From Gluconobacter aidae (GTDB lineage Bacteria; Pseudomonadota; Alphaproteobacteria; Acetobacterales; Acetobacteraceae), in NCBI RefSeq assembly GCF_009547075.1, contig NZ_WIPH01000018.1, forward strand, positions 1 through 53,046: a stretch of 53,046 nt of DNA. The letters run 5' to 3'. The position numbers and the translations under genes are program-made. A model generated the notes under the pieces. It was not told the origin of the DNA. It searched no databases and saw only the letters and a list, made by a program, of their open reading frames with translations. Shown in pieces: positions 34,120 to 43,447 of this stretch; within the stretch, counting starts at the first letter, position 1, and each line of letters opens with the position of its first letter.

Positions 34120-34145
34120 GGATGCAACATTTTCGCCTGACCGTT
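34120..34145 (+). promoter_or_regulatory. weak match to a stress promoter before the second ECF gene
   Basis: GGATGC-16 nt-CGTT, with correct spacing and a perfect -10 box but a partial -35 box, 43 bases before the ATG at 34188. It could give autoregulation of the second sigma gene. Confidence 0.3.
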
Positions 34146-34187
34146 CATTGATCCCATGAAAACAGAACGAAATCAGGAGGCAGTTCC

Positions 34188-34763
34188 ATGACGTTCCACG
34201 ATCAGGTCATCGCCATTCTTCCGAAGCTGCGCGTTCAGGCTCTTTCGCTGACCCGCAACCGCGCCGCCGCAGAAGACCTCGTACAGGACGCCGTGTGCAA
34301 CGCTCTGGCAGCTCAGGACAGCTTCATTCCTGGAACCAATTTCTCGGCCTGGATGCATCGTATCCTCCGTAACCGCTTCATTTCCGACCTTCGCAAGCGT
34401 CGCGAAACCACCGATATTGACGATGTGCCATCATCGTCCTTTGCCAGCCCTGCAACCCATGAAGACAGTCTGGCCCTGAAGGATCTGTCGATGGCTCTGT
34501 CCCGTCTGCCTGCCGATCAGCGCGAAGCCCTCGTTATGGTCGTAATTCAGGGCATGAGCTACGAAGCTCTGGCTGAAGCCACGGATTGCGCTGTCGGAAC
34601 GGCAAAGAGCCGCGTCTTCCGCGCCCGTCGTCAGCTCGAAGCCTGGATGAGCGGAGACCTGCCAGCCAACGACAAGCTGCGCATCAAGGTCAAGGCCCTG
34701 CGTGATGCCATGGATGCCCGTCGTCGTGCCGGTCAATCCTCCGACGATCTCATGCTTTCATGA
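34188..34763 (+). CDS. ECF sigma factor (EcfG-like), second copy
   Basis: 191 aa. The ATG at 34188 follows AGGAGG. Region 2: LRVQALSLTRNRAAAEDLVQDAVCNAL ... FSAWMHRILRNRFISDLRKRR. Region 4: LSRLPADQREALVMVVIQGMSYEALAEATDCAVGTAKSRVFRARRQLEAW. A 35-residue basic extension follows region 4 (to DLMLS). It is clearly related to the sigma factor at 33452. Two EcfG-like sigma genes next to one phyR and one nepR suggest a branched or hierarchical stress response. It is followed by a hairpin and then nepR. Confidence 0.88.
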   Translation: MTFHDQVIAILPKLRVQALSLTRNRAAAEDLVQDAVCNALAAQDSFIPGTNFSAWMHRILRNRFISDLRKRRETTDIDDVPSSSFASPATHEDSLALKDLSMALSRLPADQREALVMVVIQGMSYEALAEATDCAVGTAKSRVFRARRQLEAWMSGDLPANDKLRIKVKALRDAMDARRRAGQSSDDLMLS

Positions 34764-34770
34764 TCTTAGG

Positions 34771-34805
34771 ATCCGCAATGGAAAGAATTTGTATCCATTG
34801 CGGAT
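34771..34805. terminator. 12-bp hairpin between second sigma gene and nepR
   Basis: ATCCGCAATGGA, 11 bases, TCCATTGCGGAT: a perfect stem eight bases after the sigma gene stop. No T-run follows, so read-through into nepR may be partial. Confidence 0.55.
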
Positions 34806-34963
34806 TGGTAGCAATTGCAGAAAACGTGTTGTTTTCGTAAGACTGGATCGGCAGTTCATCCCGCAGCGGCTTCTCAGGAGAGACCCGGAGTTCGCGCCAC
34901 AGTCAGTATCAGGGGTGCAGGATCTGCATCTTCTGACGTCACAGGAAGGTTCAGGGCCAGCCA

Positions 34964-35137
34964 ATGACCGCAGGAGACAAGCGGAAGTCCTCAGCCAAGG
35001 AAACCACTGGCGAGGATCAGGATTCGCCTTTCGGAATCTGGCTGAGCCGGGGCCTGCATCAGCTTTTTGATGATGTTGCAAACGAGCCGATCCCCGATGA
35101 ACTTCTCCGATTGATCGAGGAAGACCGAAACAAGTGA
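34964..35137 (+). CDS. nepR: anti-sigma factor NepR
   Basis: A 57-aa protein. The second half, FGIWLSRGLHQLFDDVANE then PIPDELLRLIEED, is the NepR signature: an amphipathic helix, the conserved E-P-I-P-x-x-L and a second helix, which wrap either around EcfG or around the PhyR sigma-like domain. The first 20 residues are polar and disordered, as usual. NepR holds EcfG-type sigma factors inactive until phosphorylated PhyR captures it. The stop overlaps the GTG of the kinase gene (GTGA), so sensor and anti-sigma factor are translated together. Confidence 0.93.
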   Translation: MTAGDKRKSSAKETTGEDQDSPFGIWLSRGLHQLFDDVANEPIPDELLRLIEEDRNK

Positions 35138-37008
35138 CTGTTACCCGGTCTGGTTCTCCAGACCTGAATCCGCGGCGCTGGCGTCGTCTGTGGTACAGGC
35201 GTGACGCCCTGCGCAGCATCCGGATGTTTGACACTGTCGGCGCGCGGGTGATGACCCTGATTGTCGCGACGACTCTGCCCCTCGCGATCATCGCCTCTCT
35301 GCTGGCCTGGCACAGCTACCAGCAGAATGTCGGCAACAGCGCCATGCGCACCGAACGCGACACGCAGCTCGCCATTTCGGAAATCACGACGGATCTGGAC
35401 CAGACCCACACGCTGCTGGACATGCTTGCCGATGGAGACATTTCATCAGGAAATGCCCTGAGAGAGTTCGCGCTAGTCCAGACCGTCTCACAACATCACT
35501 ACTGTATGCTGATGCTGACGGACGTGTCCGGCCGGCCATCGGTCGTTCTGCCGCCTCCTTCCACACAGGATACGGCAATCTGCTCTTCTCCCGAACTCGC
35601 CGCGTCCACGATGAACTCTCCGACGGTCAGAACTCCGATTGTCGGAGTCGATGTGCTGAAGGGCAATCGTGGTCCTCTCCTGAAGTTCGTCGTTCCCATT
35701 CTCAGCAACAACTCCGTCTCCGGTTACATCATTGCCGTCCGGACCCTTGGCTGGCAGCGCAGCCATCTTCCAAAAGGGGACAACCGCCTTCTGCTCGGGA
35801 CGGATAACACTTCACGACATTTTCTGGCGATGCCTGACGGGACCCTCTATTCGCTTTTCCCCGATCATCCGGTATCCGCGAAACTCCCCGCCAGAGCATT
35901 TGCGCGTCTGAAGCGGGACATCTCCTCCCTCAGCCTGCATGATGTCTTTACGAGCCAGGGCATCACCTACGCTTTTCAGAATGCCTATGGTCCGGTCAGC
36001 CTGATCGTCGCAACGGAACGCACGGCCGAAGAGAGTCATGCCCTCAATATTTTCCTGATCCGGGTCAGTCTGATCGTCGGCCTGCTGGTGCTTGAACTGA
36101 TGGCTGTCGCACTTGGCGCGCGTCTGTTTCTGGTCGATCCTCTGGAGAAACTGGCTCTGGCGGTCGCCGACTGGCGAAAGGGAGCGGAGTTCGCGCCCAG
36201 ATCCAGCCATGCAATTCCGCTTGAAATCAGGCATCTGGAAAAGGCGTTTCTCCGTGCGACACGCCGCCTCAGCAAACACGAACAGGATCTGGAGCAGTCG
36301 GCCCGCAATCAGGATATGCTGATCCGGGAAATTCACCACCGGGTGAAGAACAACCTGCAGGTCGTGGCCTCTCTGCTCAATCTTCAGGCCAGCCGTATTC
36401 GCTCCCATGAGGCGCGCGAGGAATTCCGTCTCGTGCGGGACCGGGTGAGGGCGCTCGCGACCCTGCACCGCTACCTGTATTCAGAAAACGGCCTGTCGGC
36501 GCTGGATGTCCGGAGTTTCCTGGAAGAACTCTGCAGCATCCTGCTGTCCGCGAATGGCATGAACGCCCAGACGCGCATCCGGCTGCGACTCGATATCGAG
36601 CATGTCCTGATCTCTCCCGATCAGGCCGTCCCGATCGCCCTGATCGTAACCGAAGTCGTCAGCAATGCCTTACGATACGCGTTCCCCGAGAACAGAGCGG
36701 GTCATATCGTGATAAAGCTGCATAAGGTTGCTCCGGCACCTTCGGAAAAGGAAGGTCTGGTAGAGTTCATGCTGGGCGACGATGGAATCGGCCTCAACGC
36801 CAGTCAGGCCACCGCGTCCCGCACGCGCCGGGAAGGAATCGGCATGCAGCTCATCCGCGGCTTCGCCCGTCAGATCAATGCCGATATGACGGTCAGCAAC
36901 GAAAACGGGACCTGGTATACCCTGCGCTTCGTGCCCGAACGTCCTTCCCTGACGGCGCTCGCGATGGCGCGCAAGGCCATCAGTCGCGAAGAAGACTCGG
37001 CCCTGTAA
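35134..37008 (+). CDS. membrane sensor histidine kinase (HWE/HisKA_2 type)
   Basis: 624 aa. TM1 is about residues 38-59 and TM2 about 306-332, enclosing a periplasmic sensor of roughly 240 residues. After TM2 a HAMP-like/coiled stretch leads to LIREIHHRVKNNLQ, where His402 is the phospho-acceptor of the HisKA_2 family. The ATPase domain has EVVSNALRYAFPE (N-box) and GDDGIGL, then REGIGMQLIRGFARQI. This is the kinase type that phosphorylates PhyR. It begins at GTG overlapping the nepR stop. What it senses is unknown; the periplasmic part would see envelope or external signals. Confidence 0.9.
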   Translation: MTVTRSGSPDLNPRRWRRLWYRRDALRSIRMFDTVGARVMTLIVATTLPLAIIASLLAWHSYQQNVGNSAMRTERDTQLAISEITTDLDQTHTLLDMLADGDISSGNALREFALVQTVSQHHYCMLMLTDVSGRPSVVLPPPSTQDTAICSSPELAASTMNSPTVRTPIVGVDVLKGNRGPLLKFVVPILSNNSVSGYIIAVRTLGWQRSHLPKGDNRLLLGTDNTSRHFLAMPDGTLYSLFPDHPVSAKLPARAFARLKRDISSLSLHDVFTSQGITYAFQNAYGPVSLIVATERTAEESHALNIFLIRVSLIVGLLVLELMAVALGARLFLVDPLEKLALAVADWRKGAEFAPRSSHAIPLEIRHLEKAFLRATRRLSKHEQDLEQSARNQDMLIREIHHRVKNNLQVVASLLNLQASRIRSHEAREEFRLVRDRVRALATLHRYLYSENGLSALDVRSFLEELCSILLSANGMNAQTRIRLRLDIEHVLISPDQAVPIALIVTEVVSNALRYAFPENRAGHIVIKLHKVAPAPSEKEGLVEFMLGDDGIGLNASQATASRTRREGIGMQLIRGFARQINADMTVSNENGTWYTLRFVPERPSLTALAMARKAISREEDSAL

Positions 37009-37121
37009 CGGCAACGCGGCATCAGGTTCTGCCCGAAAATCCACAAAAAAAACCTAAATAAGCGGCAAGAATTGACTGAGGCACTGTCTTGTCGGGCTTT
37101 TGCGACCTATATGCAGGGATC

Positions 37122-38807
37122 ATGAAGGCCGACAAGACAATCGCAAAAGCGTGGGTAAAGGCGCAGGGACGCGCAAGCCGCTCCCGAACCTCTGTCGTAG
37201 TATTTTTGGGGTTGCTCTCCACCCTGCTGGGACTCCTGCAGGCCTGGGCGCTGGCTCGAACGCTCGCTTCCGTCCTGACCCGCGACACGGACAGCACCGG
37301 GCCAGCCATCGGCGTCTTTCTTCTGGCCTGCGTTCTCAGGGTGATCCTGGCCACCCTACAGGACATGACCGCCGCTTCAGCCGGAATCCATGCCCGACGA
37401 CGCCTGCGCCGCGAAGTGCTGGACCGGATCATCGGCGAGGGACCAGCACTCCTGCGCCGCCATCACAGCGCCGCCATTGCAGCCACACTGGTTGACCGGA
37501 TCGAAGCGCTGGACGGTTACTTCGCGCGCTGGCTGCCTGCGGCATCGCTCTGGCTGGTGTCACAGTGGCTGGTCGTCATCGCACTGTATGTGGAGAACCA
37601 TCAGGCGGGTCTGATCCTTGCGGCCTGCTGTGCCATGCTTCCCATCTTTCAGGCCGTCTTCGGCATTGCCACGGCCGTCGCGTCCCGCAAGCAGTTCCTG
37701 GCCATGAACCGTCTTCAGACGCGCTTTCTGGACCGCGTGAAGGGCATTGCGACCATCGTCCTATCCGGTGGAACCGATCGCGAGACGCAGGCTCTGGCCA
37801 GGAGCGCCGATGACCTGCGCCAGCGTACCATGAAGGTTCTGCGGATCGCCTTTCTGGCATCGGCGACCACGGATGTCGCCATGGTCGCAGCCCTTGTGCT
37901 GATCGTTGTGACACAGGCCCACACCCTGATGGGCCATCCTTCTGATGCCGTCCTGACACGCGCGCTTTATGCCGTCCTGCTGGTGCCCGAGGCATTCGCG
38001 TCCTTCCGTGCCCTGTCGGCGGCCTATCAGGACCGCGCCCATGCCACCGCGGCTGCAGAAGCCATGCATGAACTGGCACCGCTGACCGAGCGGACGGCAG
38101 CAGGGCCTGATGTCGTGCAGGTCAGAGGCGGCATTTCAGTCACAGCGGAGCACGTCTCGTTTGCATGGGATGAACAGCGCGGCACGGTCATTCATGATGT
38201 AAGCTTCGTTCTTCCTGCTGGTGCGACACTGATCCTTGAAGGCGCATCGGGGGCTGGCAAATCCACGCTTCTGGAGCTGCTGCTCGGGTTCGTTTCCCCC
38301 TCGCAGGGACGCATCCTGTTCGACGGACAGGACATGCAGAGTCTTTCACCCCGCCAGATTTCCTCCCGGATCAGCTGGATCGGGCAAAAGCCCGTCCTGT
38401 TCGCCGGAACCATCCGTGAGAATATCCTTTTCGCCCGACCCGATGCTTCGGCTGACGATCTGGAGCGTGCTGTCTCCGCGGCGGCCGTCAATCAGTATCT
38501 GTCGTCGCTGCCGGACGGTCTGGAAACGCGGATCGGGGAGGGCGGGTTTGGCCTGTCCGGCGGTCAGGCGCAGCGTATCGCCATTGCCCGCGCCTATCTC
38601 AAGGACGCGCCGCTTCTGCTGCTGGACGAGCCGACATCCCATCTCGACCCGAAGACAGAGGCTGAAATCCTTGTCAGCCTGAAAGACCTCGCCAAAGGCC
38701 GGACCGTCATCCTGTGCAGTCATTCCGCGCAGGCCCGCCAGTTTCAGGGACGGCACCTCGTGCTTGATGCCGGTCGCGCCATTGCCTTTACGGGAGAAGC
38801 CGCATGA
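37122..38807 (+). CDS. cydD: thiol-reductant ABC exporter subunit CydD
   Basis: 561 aa from the ATG at 37122 (AGGGA upstream). A six-helix ABC exporter membrane domain begins VVVFLGLLSTLLGLLQAWALARTLA. The nucleotide-binding domain has GASGAGKST, GLSGGQAQRIAIARAYL, LLLLDEPTSHLD and a switch His in ILCSHSA. With CydC it forms a heterodimer that exports cysteine/glutathione to the periplasm and is needed for cytochrome bd assembly. cydAB is not in this window. It overlaps cydC by four bases. Confidence 0.9.
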   Translation: MKADKTIAKAWVKAQGRASRSRTSVVVFLGLLSTLLGLLQAWALARTLASVLTRDTDSTGPAIGVFLLACVLRVILATLQDMTAASAGIHARRRLRREVLDRIIGEGPALLRRHHSAAIAATLVDRIEALDGYFARWLPAASLWLVSQWLVVIALYVENHQAGLILAACCAMLPIFQAVFGIATAVASRKQFLAMNRLQTRFLDRVKGIATIVLSGGTDRETQALARSADDLRQRTMKVLRIAFLASATTDVAMVAALVLIVVTQAHTLMGHPSDAVLTRALYAVLLVPEAFASFRALSAAYQDRAHATAAAEAMHELAPLTERTAAGPDVVQVRGGISVTAEHVSFAWDEQRGTVIHDVSFVLPAGATLILEGASGAGKSTLLELLLGFVSPSQGRILFDGQDMQSLSPRQISSRISWIGQKPVLFAGTIRENILFARPDASADDLERAVSAAAVNQYLSSLPDGLETRIGEGGFGLSGGQAQRIAIARAYLKDAPLLLLDEPTSHLDPKTEAEILVSLKDLAKGRTVILCSHSAQARQFQGRHLVLDAGRAIAFTGEAA

Positions 38808-40486
38808 GCGCCCCGCTGCCTACAAATCCGGTTGCAGAAACGGGAAGCGAAACAGCGCTGTCCCGTATCCTTCAGGTCTGGCATCCGCAATATACGCGCC
38901 TGATAACCGGTATGGTCATCGCCGAACTGGCCGTCTGTGCAGGGCTGGCCCTGATGGGGCAGGCCGGTGGACGAATTGCCTGCGCCGCCGTCGGAGCAGG
39001 AGCCACCTATCTTCTCCTGCGCCTGTCGGGCGTGGCGCAGATCGTCCTGCGTTATTTCGAACGTCTTTACACGCATGACGCCATGTTCCGCGCACTGGCG
39101 GACCTGCGGGTCTGGTTCTATCGCAAGCTCGCTGGCGGAGCTGCGGCGGGTCTGGGTTTCCAGCGGTCGGGAGACCTGCTGACACGTCTGGTGTCAGACG
39201 TCCAGACGCTGGACAACCTGTATCTGCGGATCCTTGTGCCGCTGCTATCCGCTCTCCTGACCCTCCCCATCGCAATATTCGTCTGGATACGGGCGGGAAT
39301 GGAAGCGGGTCTGCTGACCGGCGCGCTGTTTGCTGTCCTTGCGGTCGTTCTGCCCCTGATGGGCGCACACCTGTCCCGCCGCTTCGGCCCGGACATCCTG
39401 CGCGCGGAATCGGAACTGCGGATCGCAGCACTCGATCTCACATCCGGTCTGCGCGAGGCACGGGCCTTTGGCGCTGAAGACGTTCTTGCCGCAGCCGTCA
39501 CGGACCGTCAGGAAACCCTTTTCAAGGCCCAGCGCCGCCAGCAGACGCGCATGGCGCTCATGCAGGGCTTTGCGGGCCTCATCGCCAAGGCCGGGACCGT
39601 GGTCATCCTGTGCGCGGTTGCAGGTCTTCTCTTCCCGCAGGCTCCCGCCATTGCCGGTATTACGGCGCTGTTCGTTGCCATCACGGCACTTGAAGGCGTA
39701 ACAGGTCTGGCCCGCGCGGGTCTGCTGAGCGGGCAGGTCAGCCACGCGGCACAAAGGATTGTCGAAATTGCCGATCGGGCTCCTCCTGCACCCGAAGGCA
39801 ACGCACCGCTTCCGGAAGGCCGCGATCTGCGCCTTGAAAACGTGACGTTCCGCTGGACACCGGGCCGGGCTCCCATTTTCCGTGACCTGAACCTGACTCT
39901 CCGTCAGGGGGAGCGCGCGGCCCTGATCGGACCGTCCGGTGCTGGAAAATCCAGCCTTGCCGCCCTGATCCTCAAGGCGGCGTCTCCCGAACAGGGCCGG
40001 ATCCTGCTGGGTGGCACAGACATCACCACACTGCGCGACAGCGACCTGCGCTCACAGATCGCCTGGCTGTCACAGGCCAGCCATTTATTTGATGATACCG
40101 TGCGTGGAAACCTGCTTCTGGGCCGGACGGACATTCCGGATACGGCGCTGTGGGCTGCGCTCGACCAGGCCAGGATTGCAGACGTCGTGCGCAACCTGCC
40201 AGACGGACTGGATACCTGGATCGGGGAAGGCGGCTCGAAACTTTCGGGCGGGCAGGGACGCCGCATCGCTCTGGCGCGCGTCCTGCTGTCGGATGCTCCC
40301 ATCCTCGTTCTCGATGAACCGGCAACCGGACTGGACGCGGAGACCGAGCGCGCTTTCCTCGAAACGCTGAATAATGCGACCGAGGGGCGCAGTGTTCTTC
40401 TGATCGCCCATCGCCTGACCGGTGTGGAAAAACTTGACCGCATCTGGCGCCTTGAGGACGGACAGGTTATTTCCAGTGCGTGCTGA
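38804..40486 (+). CDS. cydC: thiol-reductant ABC exporter subunit CydC
   Basis: 560 aa. Membrane domain about 30-320 (LITGMVIAELAVCAGLALMGQ ... LRYFERLYTHDAMFRALADLRVWFYRKL, the R-Y-x-E-R-x-x-x-H block typical of CydC). The ATPase domain has GPSGAGKSS, KLSGGQGRRIALARVLL, ILVLDEPATGLD and LIAHRLTG. It pairs with CydD as the thiol exporter. The start overlaps the CydD stop (ATGA). No terminator is obvious before the next gene 54 bases on. Confidence 0.9.
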   Translation: MSAPLPTNPVAETGSETALSRILQVWHPQYTRLITGMVIAELAVCAGLALMGQAGGRIACAAVGAGATYLLLRLSGVAQIVLRYFERLYTHDAMFRALADLRVWFYRKLAGGAAAGLGFQRSGDLLTRLVSDVQTLDNLYLRILVPLLSALLTLPIAIFVWIRAGMEAGLLTGALFAVLAVVLPLMGAHLSRRFGPDILRAESELRIAALDLTSGLREARAFGAEDVLAAAVTDRQETLFKAQRRQQTRMALMQGFAGLIAKAGTVVILCAVAGLLFPQAPAIAGITALFVAITALEGVTGLARAGLLSGQVSHAAQRIVEIADRAPPAPEGNAPLPEGRDLRLENVTFRWTPGRAPIFRDLNLTLRQGERAALIGPSGAGKSSLAALILKAASPEQGRILLGGTDITTLRDSDLRSQIAWLSQASHLFDDTVRGNLLLGRTDIPDTALWAALDQARIADVVRNLPDGLDTWIGEGGSKLSGGQGRRIALARVLLSDAPILVLDEPATGLDAETERAFLETLNNATEGRSVLLIAHRLTGVEKLDRIWRLEDGQVISSAC

Positions 40487-40540
40487 CCGGCCCGCGCCGA
40501 TCCAGCTTCACGCTTACTCATCCTGACAGGACGTTACGCC

Positions 40541-40948
40541 ATGGCACGTTTCCTTTCCATCGTCCGCATCGCGGCCCCGGTTTTCGTTCTGTCAGCTGCG
40601 CTGGCAGGCTGTGCCGAACAGCCGTCGCGTGACAGCTACGTCGTTTTCTTCGACCGTGAATCCGTAACGCTCAGCCCTGTCGCACAGGCTGTCGTGACCA
40701 AGGCTGCCACAGCCGCCCGCGCTGAACACGCTTCCGCCGTTCGCGTCTCTGGCTCCGCTGGCACAAACGGTGATGCCGCAGTCCTGAAGGAACTGGCGAC
40801 GAGCCGGGCCCAGACCGTAGCGACGCAGCTCAGCAATGACGGACTGAACGGTGCACGGATCGAAATGACGCCATATGTCCCGAGCGAGCTTGAAGACTCC
40901 CACGTCGCCCTGCGTCGCGTTTCCATCACTATCGTTCCGGGCCACTGA
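40541..40948 (+). CDS. OmpA-like-domain lipoprotein
   Basis: 135 aa. Signal with lipobox LAGC (Cys24). The mature part is a short OmpA-like peptidoglycan-binding fold: SYVVFFDRESVTLSPVAQAVV, then VRVSGSAGTNGDAAVLKELATSRAQTVATQL and LRRVSITIVP. Typical members carry an NxxLSxxRA motif; here KELATSRAQ takes that place. It probably anchors to the outer membrane and touches peptidoglycan. It stands between cydC and recQ, 13 bases before recQ, so it may be co-transcribed with either. Confidence 0.78.
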   Translation: MARFLSIVRIAAPVFVLSAALAGCAEQPSRDSYVVFFDRESVTLSPVAQAVVTKAATAARAEHASAVRVSGSAGTNGDAAVLKELATSRAQTVATQLSNDGLNGARIEMTPYVPSELEDSHVALRRVSITIVPGH

Positions 40949-40961
40949 TCCGGCAGCCGGG

Positions 40962-42830
40962 ATGACGCAGGCGCGGAACAGCCCTCCCGTCACTCCGGGA
41001 TCCACGCAGCCTCCGACGCCTGAAGGCGTGCTGGCGGAAGTTTTTGGCTTCCCCGGCTTCCGCGGCCTTCAGCAGGACGCCGTCGAGACGGTCATGCGGG
41101 GCGAGGACGTTCTCGTCCTCATGCCGACCGGCGGCGGCAAGAGCCTGTGCTATCAGGTTCCCGCCCTCTGCCGGGACGGCATGGGCCTGGTCATCTCTCC
41201 CCTGATCGCCCTGATGGACGATCAGGTTGCGGGCCTGAGACAGCTCGGCGTCCGCGCGGCCGCGCTGCATTCCGGACTTGAGCCGGACGAACGCGACGAA
41301 CTTCAGAGCGATCTGCGCAACGGCAGGATCGATATTCTCTATATTTCGCCAGAGCGTCTGCTTCAGCCTGCAACAGCGAATTTCCTGTCAAAACGCCGGA
41401 TCTCACTGATCGCGATTGACGAAGCGCACTGCATTTCAGCCTGGGGCCATGAATTCCGACCCGAATACCGGGCCCTCGCCAGCCTGCCGGAGATGTTTCC
41501 GGGCGTCCCACGCATTGCCCTGACGGCTACGGCTGACCCCCGAACACGGGATGATATCCTGAATGCGCTCGGTATGCCCGATGCGCGGGTCCTGATGGCG
41601 AGCTTCCATCGTCCCAACCTGATCGTGGAAGCCCGCGCCAAGGCCAGCGAAAGCCGACAGCTCCTCGAAACGCTTCAGAACCATCGCGAAGGCGCCTCCA
41701 TCGTTTATTGCGGCAGCCGCAACAAAACGGAACGCGTCGCCACCATGCTGCGGGACAAGGGCCTGACCGCCCTGCCGTTCCATGCCGGCCTCTCTTCGGT
41801 CGAGAAGCGAGCCACGCTGATGCGTTTCCGCTCCGGCGAGGAAATGGTGATCGTCGCGACGATCGCTTTCGGCATGGGGATCGACCGACCGGACGTCCGC
41901 TGCGTCGTCCATCTGGACATGCCATCCTCGCCGGAAGCGTATTACCAGCAGATCGGACGGGCAGGGCGCGATGGCGAACCGTCCGACACGCTGCTGCTCT
42001 ATGGCGGCGAGGACATGGCCCGGGCGCGCTACTGGCTGGAACAGTCCAGCGCGCCCGACCATGAAAAGCGCGTCATGCAGGCGCGTCTGGAAAGCATGAT
42101 CGCGCTCACGGAGACCACAGGCTGCCGCACGCAGGCACTCCTCGCGTGTTTCGGAGAAAATCTCGCGCAACCCTGCGGTCACTGCGACAACTGCATCAGT
42201 CCGGTCTCGACATTTGATGGCACCCAGGCAGCCCAGAAAGTCCTCTCGGCCATTTATCGCACCGGCCAGCGTCTCGGCGCGGTCCAGCTTTCCAATGTGC
42301 TGCGTGGAAAGCTCAACGAAACCATCGAGCGCAATGCCTATCAGCATCTTTCGGTTTTCGGAATCGGCAAGGAACACAGCGAGCAGTGGTGGCGCGCCGT
42401 CATCCGTCAGTTGATCGCGCGCGGGGCCATCCGGATGCACGGCGAATATGGAAGTCTCGCGCTTCAGAGCGAAATCGCGCGTCCGATCCTGCGCGGCGAG
42501 GAGCGCGTGGCACTCCGGCTCGAAGCCAAGGCCGCCCTGACCGCCAGCGCGGGCTCGGACGGCCATACGGAAAACGATCGTCTGTCGGCGGATGAGAAAC
42601 CGTATTTCGACGCCCTGCGTCAGTGGCGCCTCTCCGAAGCGCGGGAACAGGAAATCCCGCCCTACGTCATTTTCCACGATTCGGTGCTGCGGGACATCGC
42701 CCGTGAACAGCCTTCCAACCGTATGGAACTGGGAGGCATCAAGGGCGTCGGCGCCTCGAAACTGGACCGCTATGGTGCCGCGGTTCTGACCGTCCTGCGC
42801 GAAATCCGCGAACCCGCCTCAGCCCAGTAA
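40962..42830 (+). CDS. recQ: ATP-dependent DNA helicase RecQ
   Basis: 622 aa from the ATG at 40962; the frame runs further upstream, but that part overlaps the lipoprotein gene. Helicase motifs: Q-motif GFPGFRGLQQDAV, Walker A TGGGKS (56-61), DEAH at 153-156 with CISAWGHEFRPEY, TATAD, and IGRAGRDG. The RecQ-C zinc cluster has four Cys (ETTGC then CFGENLAQPCGHCDNC), and an HRDC domain closes the protein (LREQ-type LPPYVIFHDSVL ... IKGVGASKLDRYG). It unwinds 3' to 5' in recombination and fork repair. It is convergent with the PCu(A)C-like gene. Confidence 0.95.
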   Translation: MTQARNSPPVTPGSTQPPTPEGVLAEVFGFPGFRGLQQDAVETVMRGEDVLVLMPTGGGKSLCYQVPALCRDGMGLVISPLIALMDDQVAGLRQLGVRAAALHSGLEPDERDELQSDLRNGRIDILYISPERLLQPATANFLSKRRISLIAIDEAHCISAWGHEFRPEYRALASLPEMFPGVPRIALTATADPRTRDDILNALGMPDARVLMASFHRPNLIVEARAKASESRQLLETLQNHREGASIVYCGSRNKTERVATMLRDKGLTALPFHAGLSSVEKRATLMRFRSGEEMVIVATIAFGMGIDRPDVRCVVHLDMPSSPEAYYQQIGRAGRDGEPSDTLLLYGGEDMARARYWLEQSSAPDHEKRVMQARLESMIALTETTGCRTQALLACFGENLAQPCGHCDNCISPVSTFDGTQAAQKVLSAIYRTGQRLGAVQLSNVLRGKLNETIERNAYQHLSVFGIGKEHSEQWWRAVIRQLIARGAIRMHGEYGSLALQSEIARPILRGEERVALRLEAKAALTASAGSDGHTENDRLSADEKPYFDALRQWRLSEAREQEIPPYVIFHDSVLRDIAREQPSNRMELGGIKGVGASKLDRYGAAVLTVLREIREPASAQ

Positions 42831-42836
42831 AGAACG

Positions 42837-43328
42837 TCAGTCGTGCGTCAGCTCGTCAGGCGCCGTGACAGTGAAACTGACGGTGATGCTGCCGCCATTG
42901 AGGATCTCGAAGGTAAACGGCACCTTGCTGCCAGCAGCAGGCATCTGACGGATTCCCATGCACATCATATGGTAACCCGAACGCGGGAAAATCATCGTGG
43001 AATCGTGCGGCAGCGCCAGATGCGTGAAGAGATCATTCGCCCCGTCCGTCTGCTGCTGGTTGGTGTGATGCGCAACGACATTCTGACACAGCGGGGATGA
43101 GATCCCCTTCAGCAGATGGTCAACGCTGTCGTCGTTGCGAATCGTGAAATAACCGGCCCCACGGTTGGGAAAATAGGCTGACGGGCGGAATGTCCCGTTC
43201 ATGACCACAACCCGCTGCGCATCATGATCGGCGTCCGGCGCCACCACTGTTCCCGGAAGAGCCTGCTGGGCCATGGCCTGGGCAGTAGAAAGGGCAAAGA
43301 GGGCGGTCAGGACAGATACCCGTTTCAA
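42837..43328 (-). CDS. PCu(A)C-like periplasmic copper chaperone
   Basis: 163 aa from the TTG at 43328 (GGGAG seven bases before). This start gives a clean signal peptide [19 protein letters not shown]. The mature domain matches the copper chaperone PCu(A)C family: [21 protein letters not shown], then [13 protein letters not shown] and [19 protein letters not shown]. The H-x-M copper motif is only partly kept: GYHMMCM is present, while the upstream H(E)M site reads [10 protein letters not shown]. It may deliver Cu(I) to oxidase CuA sites, or have another ligand set. Longer upstream starts would run beyond the divergent nrdR start and lack a signal. Confidence 0.78.
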   Translation of the reverse strand: MKRVSVLTALFALSTAQAMAQQALPGTVVAPDADHDAQRVVVMNGTFRPSAYFPNRGAGYFTIRNDDSVDHLLKGISSPLCQNVVAHHTNQQQTDGANDLFTHLALPHDSTMIFPRSGYHMMCMGIRQMPAAGSKVPFTFEILNGGSITVSFTVTAPDELTHD

Positions 43329-43447
43329 CGACAGTCTCCCGGTGTTGTGCGCGAACTCACGAAGCCCGTTTGGGCCGGAACGCATCATCCGGTAAAGTGC
43401 TCCCATTTCCCCGGCCACGACAAGGCCCGAACACTTCAGGATCGCGA

